Positions 33,013 through 42,465 of a stretch of DNA of 64,000 nt are shown here, in pieces. Where the stretch lies: the NCBI GenBank assembly GCA_021399435.1, contig JAJTUP010000109.1, forward strand, positions 1-64,000, written 5' to 3'. Position 1 is the stretch's first letter. The number at the start of each line of letters is the position of its first letter. The notes beneath the pieces are model-generated. The model ran no database searches. It saw only the letters and a list, made by a program, of their open reading frames with translations, and was not told the origin of the DNA. The position numbers and the translations under genes were made by a program. Source of the DNA: Diaporthe sp. PMI_573 (lineage: Eukaryota > Ascomycota > Sordariomycetes > Diaporthales > Diaporthaceae).

Positions 33013-33155
33013 TTTTGGCGCCCGCGAGGTCGAAAAAGAAACAATTCTTCAGTACTAAAGTAATGTAGGTATGAATAGGTAAAGATTCTACGCGTTCCTC
33101 GCTTAGTAATATACCTGGAACGGCCCTAACCAGGGCCTCTAGCGCCTTTAGTTGA

Positions 33156-33450
33156 TGTCGGAAGTCTCTGGGGAAGATGCTGGGCAAGGGGTTGCATGAG
33201 GGCAGATCAGGATCTGAACATTCTGTGCTATGTTGCGATGCCTAACTACATTGTGATTCCAGTGCGTCTAGCCACCCATCTTGTAACCTGACCTGCCAAT
33301 CCCTCATGGATCTCGATGCACGCTGGCCTGAGCGAGGCTCAGCCCTGACTTGGGCGCCGTATGGGCCTGAGCGGTGCTGCGGTGCCTTTCGCCGATACTA
33401 CGGTGCCCTTCACCGGGCCTCCGACGGGCCCGAAGTGCTGCCTTCCAACA
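33156..33450 (+). mobile_element. Solo LTR, family L1, copy 2 (295 bp)
   Basis: Starts TGTCGGAAGTC, ends CTTCCAACA, and is flanked by a perfect 5-bp duplication GTTGA (33151-33155 and 33451-33455). Nearly identical to 25911-26207 over about 280 bp and related to 46373-46630. It sits inside the 5' non-coding part of hAT-A and is therefore younger than that insertion. Confidence 0.9.
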
Positions 33451-33638
33451 GTTGATGAGGGTCGCGATAACCTCACATCCGAATCGGTCAGATCCGATAT
33501 CGATCGGATGGCCTCAAAATATATCGGATATCGATCGGATGGATGAGCCATCCGATCCGAATCTTAATCGGATGGCTGGCAAAAAATCCCATCGATCATC
33601 TATCGGATCGGATATCCGATTCGGTCAGATCGGATAGC

Positions 33639-33659
33639 CGACCGATGGCCTGCTCTGCC
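33639..33659 (-). repeat. hAT-A right terminal inverted repeat
   Basis: 21 bp, perfect inverse of 30019-30039; the adjacent bases are coding sequence of the second hAT transposase. Confidence 0.85.
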
Positions 33660-33660
33660 G

Positions 33661-34953
33661 TTGAGAGGATCTGCGGATGAAATGGACGGCGTTGTGAAGC
33701 TTGCCAACTGGGCCATATTTCCTCCACTCTTTGAGAAGCCTCAGTTCAGTATCGACATCAAGATTGTCCTTATTATAGGCAGAGTCGAAGATTTCTGACG
33801 AAGCTCCCTCGAGGAAGGCCTTGGCAGAGAGGTTGAGTACGTGGCCAAAGCAGCGGATTCGAACCTGCCTTTCAAGTTTGACTCTTTGGTACTCAGTTAA
33901 GTGAGGCTTCAACGCTTTAAGAATGGCCCTGACTGCCGTATCGCAAGAATCTGCGTTATCAGCAGTAAAGAAGCCGAGTTTCTTGCTAATATCGAAGTCC
34001 CTAAACAACTGGACCATGATCCGAGCCTGGTTCTCGCCTCCGTGGCTGCCTTCAACCCGTTCAAGGGACAATAGACGTATCTGGAACTTCCCAGAAGTGT
34101 CAACAAAGTGGGCGATAATGGAAAGCAATGCAATATTGTTTGGAGAAGTCCAGAGGTCAAAGGTGATATGGATTTTGCTCCGAGCCACTTGGAACTCACG
34201 CTTTAGAAGTGTCTTTCGAGTTTCGTACTCCATAGTGATCCAATTCTTGACTGTATCAGCGCTTTCAGGTAAGAGCTCATTGATGAAGTCCCTATTAAGT
34301 ACCAGAAGGAGTTCGCGGAAAAGAGGGTGTTCAATGCCGTAGAAGGGGATATTTGCGTCGATAATCCAACCCATCAAGAGATTCTTGAATTCTTCAGCTG
34401 CCGTACGAACCACGAGGCGTTGGGAGGACTTGTCGGAGCTCGACGTCTTCGCAAAGTCGATTATTGCTTGTCTCTTTGCAAGGGGCTCGTCCCCATCTTG
34501 GTCTTGAAGCTCCCCATCTGGAAATATACGGTGCTGTTTCTTGAGATGCCTGCCTGCTGACGTAGTTGCCTCCCCATCGAATAGCTTCGTTATTCCGATC
34601 GATTCGCAGTGCTTGCAAAGAAAGACGTCTTCGTGCGTGTCGTCGGGGTTCAATCGAACGAGACAGTTGACATGGGGCTGTATCCACGAATTGCGCTTCC
34701 TTTTCTTGTGTAGCCATGCCTCAAGAATATAGGTATTAACCCTGCCGTCGCTTTTCAGCTTGATCTTGGGGAGTTCATCCACATCCTTCGCGCCCCTGAT
34801 ATCGTCGGCTCGAATACTGGCAGTCTGGTAGGTAAAGGACAGGGAATTCGAGGACGAAGCTCGTCTAAGGACCGAGAACGCGTCGTTTCCAGCGGTCAAT
34901 CCGTTGGGAAAATCGTCGGCATCTGAAAGGGCAGTTGAGGAAGGCGTATCCAT
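33661..34953 (-). pseudogene. hAT-B transposase, N-terminal half only
   Basis: From ATG 34953 (MDTPSSTALSDADDF) the frame runs 430 residues: basic linker, BED-like zinc finger (FLCKHC...HLKKQH), ITFDLWTSPNNIALLS (first Asp), FFTADNADSCDTAV (second Asp), RIRCFGHVLNLSAKAFL, then YGPVGKLHNAVHFIRRSSQ. Exactly there the terminal repeat of hAT-A begins and the reading frame runs into it and stops. The C-terminal half, including the hATC domain, was not found on the other side of hAT-A, so hAT-B has lost it. Related to but clearly different from hAT-A. Confidence 0.85.
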
Positions 34954-35189
34954 TGTTTCGGTACGAAAGCTCAAGAATTGGTGGAGGAATTGATGACTTG
35001 TGACAAAGTCTTGGTGAAATTTGTTGAGCACCGCGTCACCGCGACGGCGCGACGCCAGATGTTTTTGTGCTGACTAAGCAATAGTTTGAAGACGGGAGAC
35101 AACACCAAGAAAATTATCACCAGAACCATATTTGGCCACTTTCCGGGGCCAATTGACCCTATATAGAGGAAAAACCAGATGCCATATAT

Positions 35190-35312
35190 GACTTGCAAGT
35201 CTGGCAAGTCTGAGTGAGGAGAACTTGACTTGATTTGGGTTGTGAGCCCGACGATTTGATTTGCAAGACTTGATTTGACTTGCCAACTTGACTTGCTAGA
35301 CTTGACTTATTA
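35190..35312. repeat. hAT-B subterminal repeats (ACTTGACTTG words)
   Basis: GACTTG/AACTTGACTTG words recur at least ten times in about 120 bp, upstream of the hAT-B start codon. Consistent with the end region of that element. No terminal repeat partner remains. Confidence 0.5.
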
Positions 35313-36164
35313 GGAACGCTGACTCACACTTTGTACAAGCATCAGATGCGTACGCTTTATCCTCAAGAATTTCAACAGACGACAGCAGACATAAACCTAT
35401 AACTCAATCCGATGTTTAACATCCTGCGTCAATGTATCCACCCGAACACAGCGTGTTGCTCCGATACCATCAAAACCGGAAGTTAAATTAGGACAGGAAC
35501 TTCACAGATAGGCTCCTGGCAAAGCTACATGCGGTCTGGTCCGGCTCATTGGAACTAACCGGTCGATGGGTCAGCCAGATTCCTCGTTGCTTTCCTTGGG
35601 ATGTGCAGCCGCCACCAGGGCAAAAACGCTCCCTTTTCACCATTGGGCTTCGGCTGTCCACATAGCCACATCTCATGACTTCGGCAATTATCTTTGGATA
35701 GAGTTTACAAGAAACCCTCTTTTTGGCGCGCCCGTCGTTGCCCTTTAAAGTAAGTAACAAGTGGGAAAGAAAGGATGGGGGCTCGGGAAATCACAGTGGA
35801 CCCATTCTGGGCTCTCAACTTCGTTCCAAAATCGGTCACCAGATTAGCAATTCACTGAGCTACACAGTGAAAAAATCGTGATTCGTTTTGAAAAGGCAAC
35901 ATGATTTATGACTTCCACAGCCTCAAATCCATAAATCTACCAAGCGGCGGGCAGTAAGCGGTACTGACCTTGATTTCATATCTGCTTATTGGGGGCAATG
36001 TGCTGGTGGTATGAGCCGCACGAACTGCTATCCAGTGGATCCTTTTCAACTGCTGCCATAAGACACGCTGATCGCGCCGAGACCTCGTCTATCTGGGTTG
36101 CAGAGGTCGTACTGTAGCATGTAGCAATGTATGATTAGTCAATTATATTGTATTTGGGTCCCTT
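35313..36164. other. Intergenic region
   Basis: About 850 bp without a supportable gene or repeat. Short frames on both strands show no motif. Confidence 0.4.
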
Positions 36165-36616
36165 GTGGATGCGAACGCACCAGCTGCTCTGGTGGAGCAA
36201 ATGCGGGGTCTGGTGACCCTACCATGTCACGTAACATTTGTCACCGACATGTCGTCCCGACTGACTTTGAACACAGCGACCAGGCCGGCACCGCGGACAC
36301 GAGGGAGGCTGGGGCTCCGTCATTCAGACCACTGGGGCTGCGCCCGTGGCGGTGGTGTCGAGCCTTGCAAGCGCTTCAAACACGATCACAGCCATGGCGG
36401 GCACAGCGATGACTTTACAACCCAACATAATGCGCAGCTGTCCCTAAACACTCCTCGAGCAGCAGAATTAGAACCGATGGCGCACTAGACCACTCCAACA
36501 CGGCGGCAGAAACGAGGGGCGATGATCTGGACCTTAGAGGTAGTGTTTGAACTCCACGTGGGCACATAAGGCCGTGCTGACACGATCGGATAGAAGGCGA
36601 CGATGACCTAACTCCT

Positions 36617-37548
36617 ATGCAGCAGCAGCGACATCAGCGGCGGCTCCGACCGAATCCAAAAAAAAAAGCGAAAAGCGACTCGAAAACACGTGACTATCTT
36701 TCAAAGCGTGAGACGCCCTTGTACATCAAGCCTTGGAACATGGAGGAATTAGCAAAAACCTTTTCGGCCTTTGAGCAGATCGAGCGTGTTTTTGATCGAA
36801 TATTGGATGTCAATCGGTGGAGGCATGGGATAGTGCCAGGGGAGTTCCGTGAGCAATTCACGGCTATGTACAAGAAGACAAATCGAAGGCCGCCTCCACC
36901 AGAGTGCGTTCTCCCCTTTGCGGACTTCGATAGCTTAACGCCTACCGATTACGCTAAAGCCAAACTCATTGTGTTACGCAACGTCCTACGCAAAGCTATC
37001 CTATCGAAACCATACCAACGAAACGAGTGCGGCTGGAACACACACGTCTATGCGCCACTGTTGCGCCCGGTTTTCCAGCACTCCGGACAGAGGCATGGAA
37101 ACCCTCTGTCCGGGTCGAGACCATCATAACCGCCATGATGGAAGGTGATTCGATGCCACTCATGAGGAGCGTGGATGACTTAGCTGCCGTAAGCAGTACT
37201 GGGCTTCATGACAGCGACTTGCAGAACTCTTCACCGGAATTGCACACCTTCAGAGCCGCAGTGACATTAAGATTGTTGACTACGGGCTTGTTATGGATCT
37301 TCCCACGACAGTACCCAGGAAGCCCCCTCCGCCCTGCAACAAGAGTTTTTATCGAGCATGGGCGCCGTCATATCAACCAAACAGCATACCAGTCCATCCA
37401 AGATGTGATAGCTGTATCTATTGAGACAAAAACAGAGCTATCATCAGTAGATCCCCTTCTACAGCTTGGAGTCTGGACTGCAGCATGGTGTAAGCGAATG
37501 AGTTTCCTGCGCCGGGAGGTATTTGCGACCAGTCGCTCCGCTTCATGA
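36617..37548 (+). pseudogene. Fungal PD-(D/E)XK nuclease-like protein, frameshifted
   Basis: First frame: basic Lys-rich start (PNPKKKAKSDS), then a helical region and ECGWNTHVYAPLLRPVF, the first block of this fungal PD-(D/E)XK-like family. Near 37085 one base is missing (the text GGACAGAGG fits GG plus ACAGAGG). In the second frame follow TEAWKPSVRVETIITAMMEG, then HINQTAYQSIQDVIAVSIET with the conserved VSIETK block and LLQLGVWTAAWC, stop at 37548. The motif order is that of nuclease-like proteins abundant in Fusarium-type accessory genomes; no biochemical role is established for them. Upstream, 36165-36600 encodes a His/Arg-rich frame with stops that may be the disordered N-terminus of the same gene. 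Confidence 0.6.
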
Positions 37549-37884
37549 CGACTAGCAGCTACTACAGCGCCGTCGACTCGAGCAAGATCCCGGTGCCCCT
37601 CATAGTGCCTAACGGCGATGCTCTTCTACTTTGGTGAAGATTCACATTCACAATCCACAGATTGACGTTAAGCCAAACGCTAATAATCGTCTGCAGGGAA
37701 TGCGAAGGCGTCTCGTCCACATGCATTGAGGTGAACATCACGGACAGTAGAGCGACCAACAACCTACTCATGCACCCTTTGTCAAGCTCTTGAGACCTCT
37801 AGTCTCAGGTTTGGCGCTGATAAGAGTATGTTGGATGAACCTTTTAACTTTTAAACAGCTTGTACCAATGCTAATTGGTTCTAG

Positions 37885-38211
37885 ACCTTCCCCAGCTCTA
37901 TTACGGCTTGCCGTTACCTCTTCAAGCGGGGTCTCCTGATCATTTCAAGCTGATGAAGGAGTGGCTGCACCTTTGTGACCGGGGGAAATGCGGACCAGGA
38001 CCTGCTCAGTGCTTCTCCAAATCGCCACCGGGTGTGTTTCCCACCAGACTGATTGACCTCGGCTATACTCTCAAACTAGGCCGATTCCAATTGGGTAACT
38101 CCAGTTGGGCCAAGATTCATCTTATTTCTCCCAAAGGGCACTTACCTTACATCGCGCTTTCGCATTGCTGGGGCAATTTATCTGCCGGGAAATTAGTACA
38201 TACAGTACTAT
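37885..38211 (+). pseudogene. HET-domain gene fragment, cut by a LINE
   Basis: After a plausible acceptor (GCTAATTGGTTCTAG) the frame reads HFKLMKEWLHLCDRGKCGPG, then FPTRLIDLGY and LPYIALSHCWGNL. The YIALSHCWG block is the start signature of HET (heterokaryon incompatibility) domains. Directly after it the sequence turns into the CA-repeat tail of a LINE at 38212, so the rest of the domain is gone. No continuation was found beyond the LINE pair. Confidence 0.75.
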
Positions 38212-39600
38212 ACACACACACACACACACAATTTATTGACGCCCGGCGGCGGCTTGCGCCGAAAGGGCAACTATTACTAATCTGCAAATACATGTCCTAA
38301 AATGAATCCCGACCTCCTTAAGCCCATATGCAATCTGTTCCTAGCTTATAGCTTGTCTCAATGTACCATGTCTCTGCGAATTCTCGTGGGTTAGTGGTGT
38401 TAGTAGGCCGACTTGAAGGCGATTCTCCAAGTGTTCAGTGTCTTATCTTTGGCGACTGAAGCGGTGCCTGCTGTATATGACACGAGGTGATTAAGGTTTG
38501 TCGGATTAGTGGTGATGGGATGGAGGTGTTCCTCCTTGTGGTTAGTCTGCGTCGAGTCGCCCCGTGGCAATAGCGAACCGTATTGTTGCGCGGATGGCAT
38601 CCATATTTGGAGTTCAATTTGTACCATTTGACCGTGCTTTCCCTCCTAAGAAGAAGGAGATATTACTTCTGTGGGTATCTGTACACTGGAGCATTTGCGT
38701 TTGGTGTATCGTCCAACGCTTGCACCGAAAAAGGAAATGTTTCACGGTCTCTCTCGCTTGTCCGCATGCGCACTGGTCTAACGATGCTGCTTCGATATGG
38801 TACAGATATGCGTTTAATCTTGCCATACCCGTCCTGAGCTGTGCAAGTATACTAGCTTCTTTCTAGGAGAGCCTGTCATACAAACATTGCGTGTGTTTGC
38901 CTGGTAACGCTATGTCGACTTTCTTGGAATGCTTGCCAACCTTATCTGGCAGACTTCTGGTGGTGCCTCGCTTGGTGCGTGTCACGTTGAGCGTCGTCGA
39001 TCTTACTCTGGGGAGTTATGTCTGTGGCTCTGTGCCCTATCGCGTGGCTTCCTTAGCTTTTTGTTTGGCGCGTGTCCAGAGCTCGTCATCTTCACCTGAT
39101 GGTAGCCATACTACTGTGATCACGTTGTTTTCTCTTCTAAGCTTTCTGATGGATTTGTAAATGCTGCAAACATGTTTCTGTCCAGACTATCGTCTTGGGT
39201 TCCTAAGCGTGAGCACTGCTGCTTTGTTTCTTGTTAGAAGCGTGATATTGCGGTATCTGCGCTGCGGTAGTCGTTTAAGGGTGTATGCCATTGCTGCTAG
39301 TTCGCCGACGTATGGGTTTTGTTTTATCCTTAGGCCTAGAGTTGAGGAGAAACTCTCAACAGTGGGGACATCTCCGACGTGTTTGCGTGTCTCGATTGCT
39401 CCGCCCAATCCAACCACACCATTCCGTGCCGAACTGCTTACGGCGATATGTGCTGCAGACACAGGCGGGGTAGGCGGGCGGAAGATTATCTCGCAGAAAC
39501 TTTTTACTAAGAGATCGTGGTTACACAACAGCAATACGCGCCCGGAACTTGGGTTTATGCGATGCCGATCCATTCAGTGCCTCGCAAAATCAGGCCATGA
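38212..39600 (-). mobile_element. LINE (non-LTR retrotransposon), 5'-truncated, (TG)n tail
   Basis: Minus strand. At 39573-39187 lies an RNase H-type segment (GVVGLGGAIETRKHVGDVPT...PYVGELAAMAYTLKRLPQR), at 38826-38620 a C-terminal zinc knuckle (CACGQARETVKHFLFRC), then AIRATIRFAIATGRL-like sequence and the end TLNTWRIAFKSAY. The 3' end contains AATAAATTGTGTG and the tail is a TG run (CA at 38212-38230 on the plus strand). Frames are interrupted several times. Reverse transcriptase itself is missing, so this is the 3' 1.4 kb of a Tad/CgT1-type element (clade assignment by RNase H and knuckle order, inference). Confidence 0.75.
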
Positions 39601-39639
39601 TATGCAAGTAAGCAGCGGCTGAAAGCTTGAGGGGCAGCA

Positions 39640-40037
39640 TCTCGGACTCATCAACAAGCTGGCAGATAATCGCTCCCAGAACCTAGTTCTTCTCGACATT
39701 CTCCCTGGCTGCATTCACTTGCCCTAGAAGCTCGATAATCCCTTGCCAGCAGACCAACATCGTGTCGTTAACAGCAGGCGCCGCTTCAGCCGCCGAGCAT
39801 AGGACACTGAACACTTGGAGAATAGCCTCCAAGCTAGCTTGCCGACAATAACCTTATAGCACGAGAATCCGCAGAGTCATGGTAGGAACTAAGGAAATAC
39901 GAGCCAAGAATGGATCGTGTAGGGGCTCAAGGAGTTTAAGTCAAGTTTAAGAAATTGTACGGTACTTTAGTGATAGTTGCCCTTTTGGCTTAGCCACCGG
40001 GCGTCAATAAATTGTGTGTGTGTGTGTGTGTGTGTGT
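39640..40037 (+). mobile_element. Second LINE 3' end, plus strand
   Basis: Plus-strand sequence near 39735-39850 encodes VSLTAGAASAAEHRTLNTWR, matching VSYTAGTASVAKDKTLNTWR of the minus-strand LINE. It is followed by GATAGTTGCCC...CGGGCGTCAATAAATTG and a TG run at 40013-40037. The two LINE ends thus point away from each other and form an imperfect inverted repeat of roughly 300 bp. Confidence 0.65.
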
Positions 40038-40343
40038 AACTACAAGTACTGTACTGTATGTACCGTAAGGGTGCTAAGCTCTGAACTTAGAGGCTGGCCG
40101 CTCCATAGAGGCTTGCCCCTGTGTGGAGGTTGGCCCTTCTGTGGAGTCTGGCCCCATGCCTCACGGTGATACTGTCAGGCAGACGAACTTCGGTCAGTCT
40201 AGGCTGTGGCATCCCTGAGCGAGCTCCGGACCTCTATATAAAGCCGAGATAAGCTTACTGAAGCTCTCAATCACTCCCACTTCCCATCCTCACAAGTCTT
40301 CTTTCGAGTTTCGCAATCCCCAGTCACCAGTCCCTGCGCCAAA
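40038..40343. other. Putative promoter region with short imperfect repeats
   Basis: Four imperfect 19-20-bp units containing GAGGCTGGCC, GAGGCTTGCCC, GAGGTTGGCCC and GAGTCTGGCCCC occupy about 40090-40158. A TATA-like CTATATAAAG lies at 40233-40242, about 100 bp before the ATG at 40344. This could also be the remains of an LTR promoter. Confidence 0.35.
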
Positions 40344-40625
40344 ATGGGTTCGACTGCCCCAGAGCTTCCTGCCACATCCCCCCTCACAAGTGGACACCTT
40401 CGAGAATCATTTCTTAACGAGGGCGAATTTGCAGCATCGGTCCTCACGTCCCAAGCACCAGCTCCAGGAGCTCCTGGCATTTCCTTGCCCGCGGCGACAA
40501 AGAGAGGAAGGAGCGACCGTTCTCCTGACTCCATGGGTACGTAACTCTTGGGTTTTGCTGTATGCTCATGGCTAGCATAAGGGGTCCTTCCTTCAGAATT
40601 TGTGGCGTTGATGTCGATGTCGTAA
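40344..40625 (+). CDS. Small hypothetical two-exon gene
   Basis: ATG 40344 in context CAAAATGG, downstream of a TATA-like element. Exon 1 to 40536, intron 40537-40596 (GTACGT...GCTAGC...CTTCAG), exon 2 to TAA 40623; 73 residues, Pro/Ala/Ser-rich with ATKRGRSDRSPDS near the end. Splice signals and promoter spacing are good, but the protein matches no family I know and could be the front of a longer lost gene. Confidence 0.3.
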
Positions 40626-40667
40626 CAAAGGAGCAGCCTAACACGAACACGCGTTCCTCGTCCACGC

Positions 40668-40973
40668 TTAGTCACGCATGTGCTCGTTCTTAATCCACAT
40701 GTGGCCACCACCTCGGTGACCACCTCGCCTGCCGCGATGCGGATGTGACAGCGGGTTATCCTGGTGGAAATAACCCCTATCGTCTCCTGGCCTCGGAACA
40801 GGCCCCGGCCCTCGGGGTTTATTCACTTGATACTCAGCATAGTCCTCCATCACCTTAATCAAGTCGTGGCCGCAGCCATCTTCGATCTCCTGGCCATCCT
40901 TGCCGACGATAACGGACAAATCCTCGTTGAGGCTGTTGTGGAGGTGGTGGGCGACATGGAAGCTGGTGGTCAT
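40668..40973 (-). CDS. Hypothetical Gly/Arg-rich protein fragment
   Basis: Minus-strand frame ending in RGPGPVPRPGDDRGYFHQDN and HRGRRGGHRGGGHMW. The composition resembles RGG-type nucleic-acid-binding tails. The N-terminal part (SVIVGKDGQEIEDGCGHDLI) appears coding-like. No start context or upstream exon is convincing, so the gene status is uncertain. Confidence 0.25.
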   Translation of the reverse strand: MTTSFHVAHHLHNSLNEDLSVIVGKDGQEIEDGCGHDLIKVMEDYAEYQVNKPRGPGPVPRPGDDRGYFHQDNPLSHPHRGRRGGHRGGGHMWIKNEHMRD

Positions 40974-41932
40974 GGTGCTGAGCCACTCGACACGGAACGG
41001 CAGCGTTGTTCAGAATAGGCTTGTCACCTGCAGCCACCAAATTGGGGATCGTCAGCGAGGCGCGTAATTGGTGAACAAATCATCCCACGACGCATGGTTA
41101 CATTGACACAGTTTACCTTCTCTACTGCCTGACGATGGCCTTCGGACTCTATCATCGGTCAGGGCACCTAACGGTACAGTCGAAGGAGCTGAACATGGCA
41201 AGGAGACACGAGCTAACGCTAATATTAGTACCTTAATATTCGGCAAACGAGGGATGAAAACCCCTGTTTTCGACAAGCATTTGTCCTGAATCCGACACTA
41301 ACGACAGCCGTCTTCATTGAACAACTGTTCCCGTCAGACCCCATGCCTGCTGACGGGGTGATGACTAAATTTCGGTGTAACTGGGATGATTTTAATGTGT
41401 AACAAGGTTCGAAAAAGGCATAAAGCCAGAAGGGATCCGGCACCCTCATTCCGCTGATTTGCAGCCAAATGGCAACTCCTTAACCCCTCCCCGCGATCCT
41501 CTTGATTTTTTTTGCCACCAGTGTTGTGCAAGCACTGGTGTATAACTAGAATTCAAGCCTAGTACAAGAATATTCACACCGTCGGGAACACCTCGGCGAG
41601 CACGCCGACGCGCAATCTGCAACCTGCAATTCCAGCACCGACTTCGGGAAAGATGGAGCAAGCTCATGGCGCTTCTCAGTTGCCATTCGTGATGCTTGTT
41701 TCCTCTGAATGCAATGAGGTTAGTCAAAATTTCCAACTCGAGGAGCCAACTGCATTGACTCTTGAGTCGGCATTGCTCATTCTGTGTGGAGCAAGCTGAA
41801 AATCTGAAAATGCTACTACGACCCCTCTGGTTCTAATATCAGACGGACCCTGATGTCTTACTTCCTGGCCTCAATATCGCCTAGGCCTGGATTTTGACAT
41901 GGTCCTGAGGTTCGACAGTCTGTCCCTTGACG
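40974..41932. other. Intergenic region
   Basis: No supportable gene. Several 60-95-codon frames on the minus strand have no motif and no splice context. Confidence 0.35.
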
Positions 41933-42274
41933 ATGAAAGGTAGCGCATCCGTCACCTACCCACCGCCACCGCATCGTCAAATCGACTATTTGTTAGCAGA
42001 ATCAGTTAATTCGCCATCGGAAATATGCCGTAGATTGTCAGATATCGATTTGGCGGCGTTGCAGCGATGGCTCAAGTCCCTGACTACTCAGGGCTCGAAG
42101 CCAGCAGCTAAAAAGCAGCGGACGGGGCCACGGAGGACTATAAACCAGTTGCCCAGCATAGGCCTTACGGCTAGCGACGACGACGACGACGGCGAAGGCG
42201 GCGAGGGCGGCGAGGGTGGTGCCAAAGAAACGCAGGACGAGATCGTGGCGATAGTGCCCACCTTCGTAGCTTAG
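41933..42274 (+). CDS. Hypothetical acidic-tailed protein or transposon remnant
   Basis: ATG 41933; about 113 residues. A helical segment (LLAESVNSPSEICRRLSDID...LQRWLKSL) is followed by a basic patch (KPAAKKQRTGPRRT) and an Asp/Gly/Glu run (SDDDDDGEGGEGGEGG), ending DEIVAIVPTFVA. The basic patch plus acidic end recalls C-termini of pogo-type transposases, but no catalytic motif is present. About 80 bp downstream lies the 40-bp motif shared with 22727. Confidence 0.3.
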   Translation: MKGSASVTYPPPPHRQIDYLLAESVNSPSEICRRLSDIDLAALQRWLKSLTTQGSKPAAKKQRTGPRRTINQLPSIGLTASDDDDDGEGGEGGEGGAKETQDEIVAIVPTFVA

Positions 42275-42465
42275 TTTGCTTATTTGAGCACTAAACCACC
42301 ATAAAAAAGTCCATGTAGCGTTTATTTGGTGCCGAAGTTGGCTTGGGAATAGCACATGTGATGTGGCATAGTAGTCAGTGCAGTCACATTAATTTTTTGT
42401 ATGGCAAACCCACAGTGAACTTAAATTCGGGCACATGCTGCAGCCGCGATTAGTCAGAAAACCGC

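Larger units (their letters stand above)
30019..33659 (-). mobile_element. Full-length hAT transposon (hAT-A) with a solo LTR inside
   Basis: Ends carry a 21-bp inverted repeat starting GGCAGAGCAGGCCATCGG at 30019-30039, inverted at 33639-33659. Inside each end lies about 150 bp of ATCGGAT/CATCCGAT words (30030-30205 and 33475-33640), typical hAT subterminal repeats. The flanking 7-mers TGAGAGG (30014-30020 and 33662-33668) probably reflect the target duplication, though register with the repeat ends is off by a few bases. The element carries one intact transposase gene and, in its 5' non-coding part, a solo LTR at 33156-33450. Confidence 0.85.

Noticed and set aside
30019..33668. Exact 8-bp target duplication for hAT-A
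   Set aside because: TGAGAGG occurs on both sides but does not sit in register with the 21-bp TIR ends, so I claim only a probable duplication.
38410..39860. Frame reading EAILQVFSVL in both LINE arms, resembling a host gene
   Set aside because: It is antisense to the conserved LINE end TLNTWRIA; the sense frame is the LINE.
38190..40070. A single DNA transposon with long inverted ends
   Set aside because: Both arms encode LINE C-termini ending in TG-repeat tails; two LINE copies in opposite orientation explain the symmetry better.
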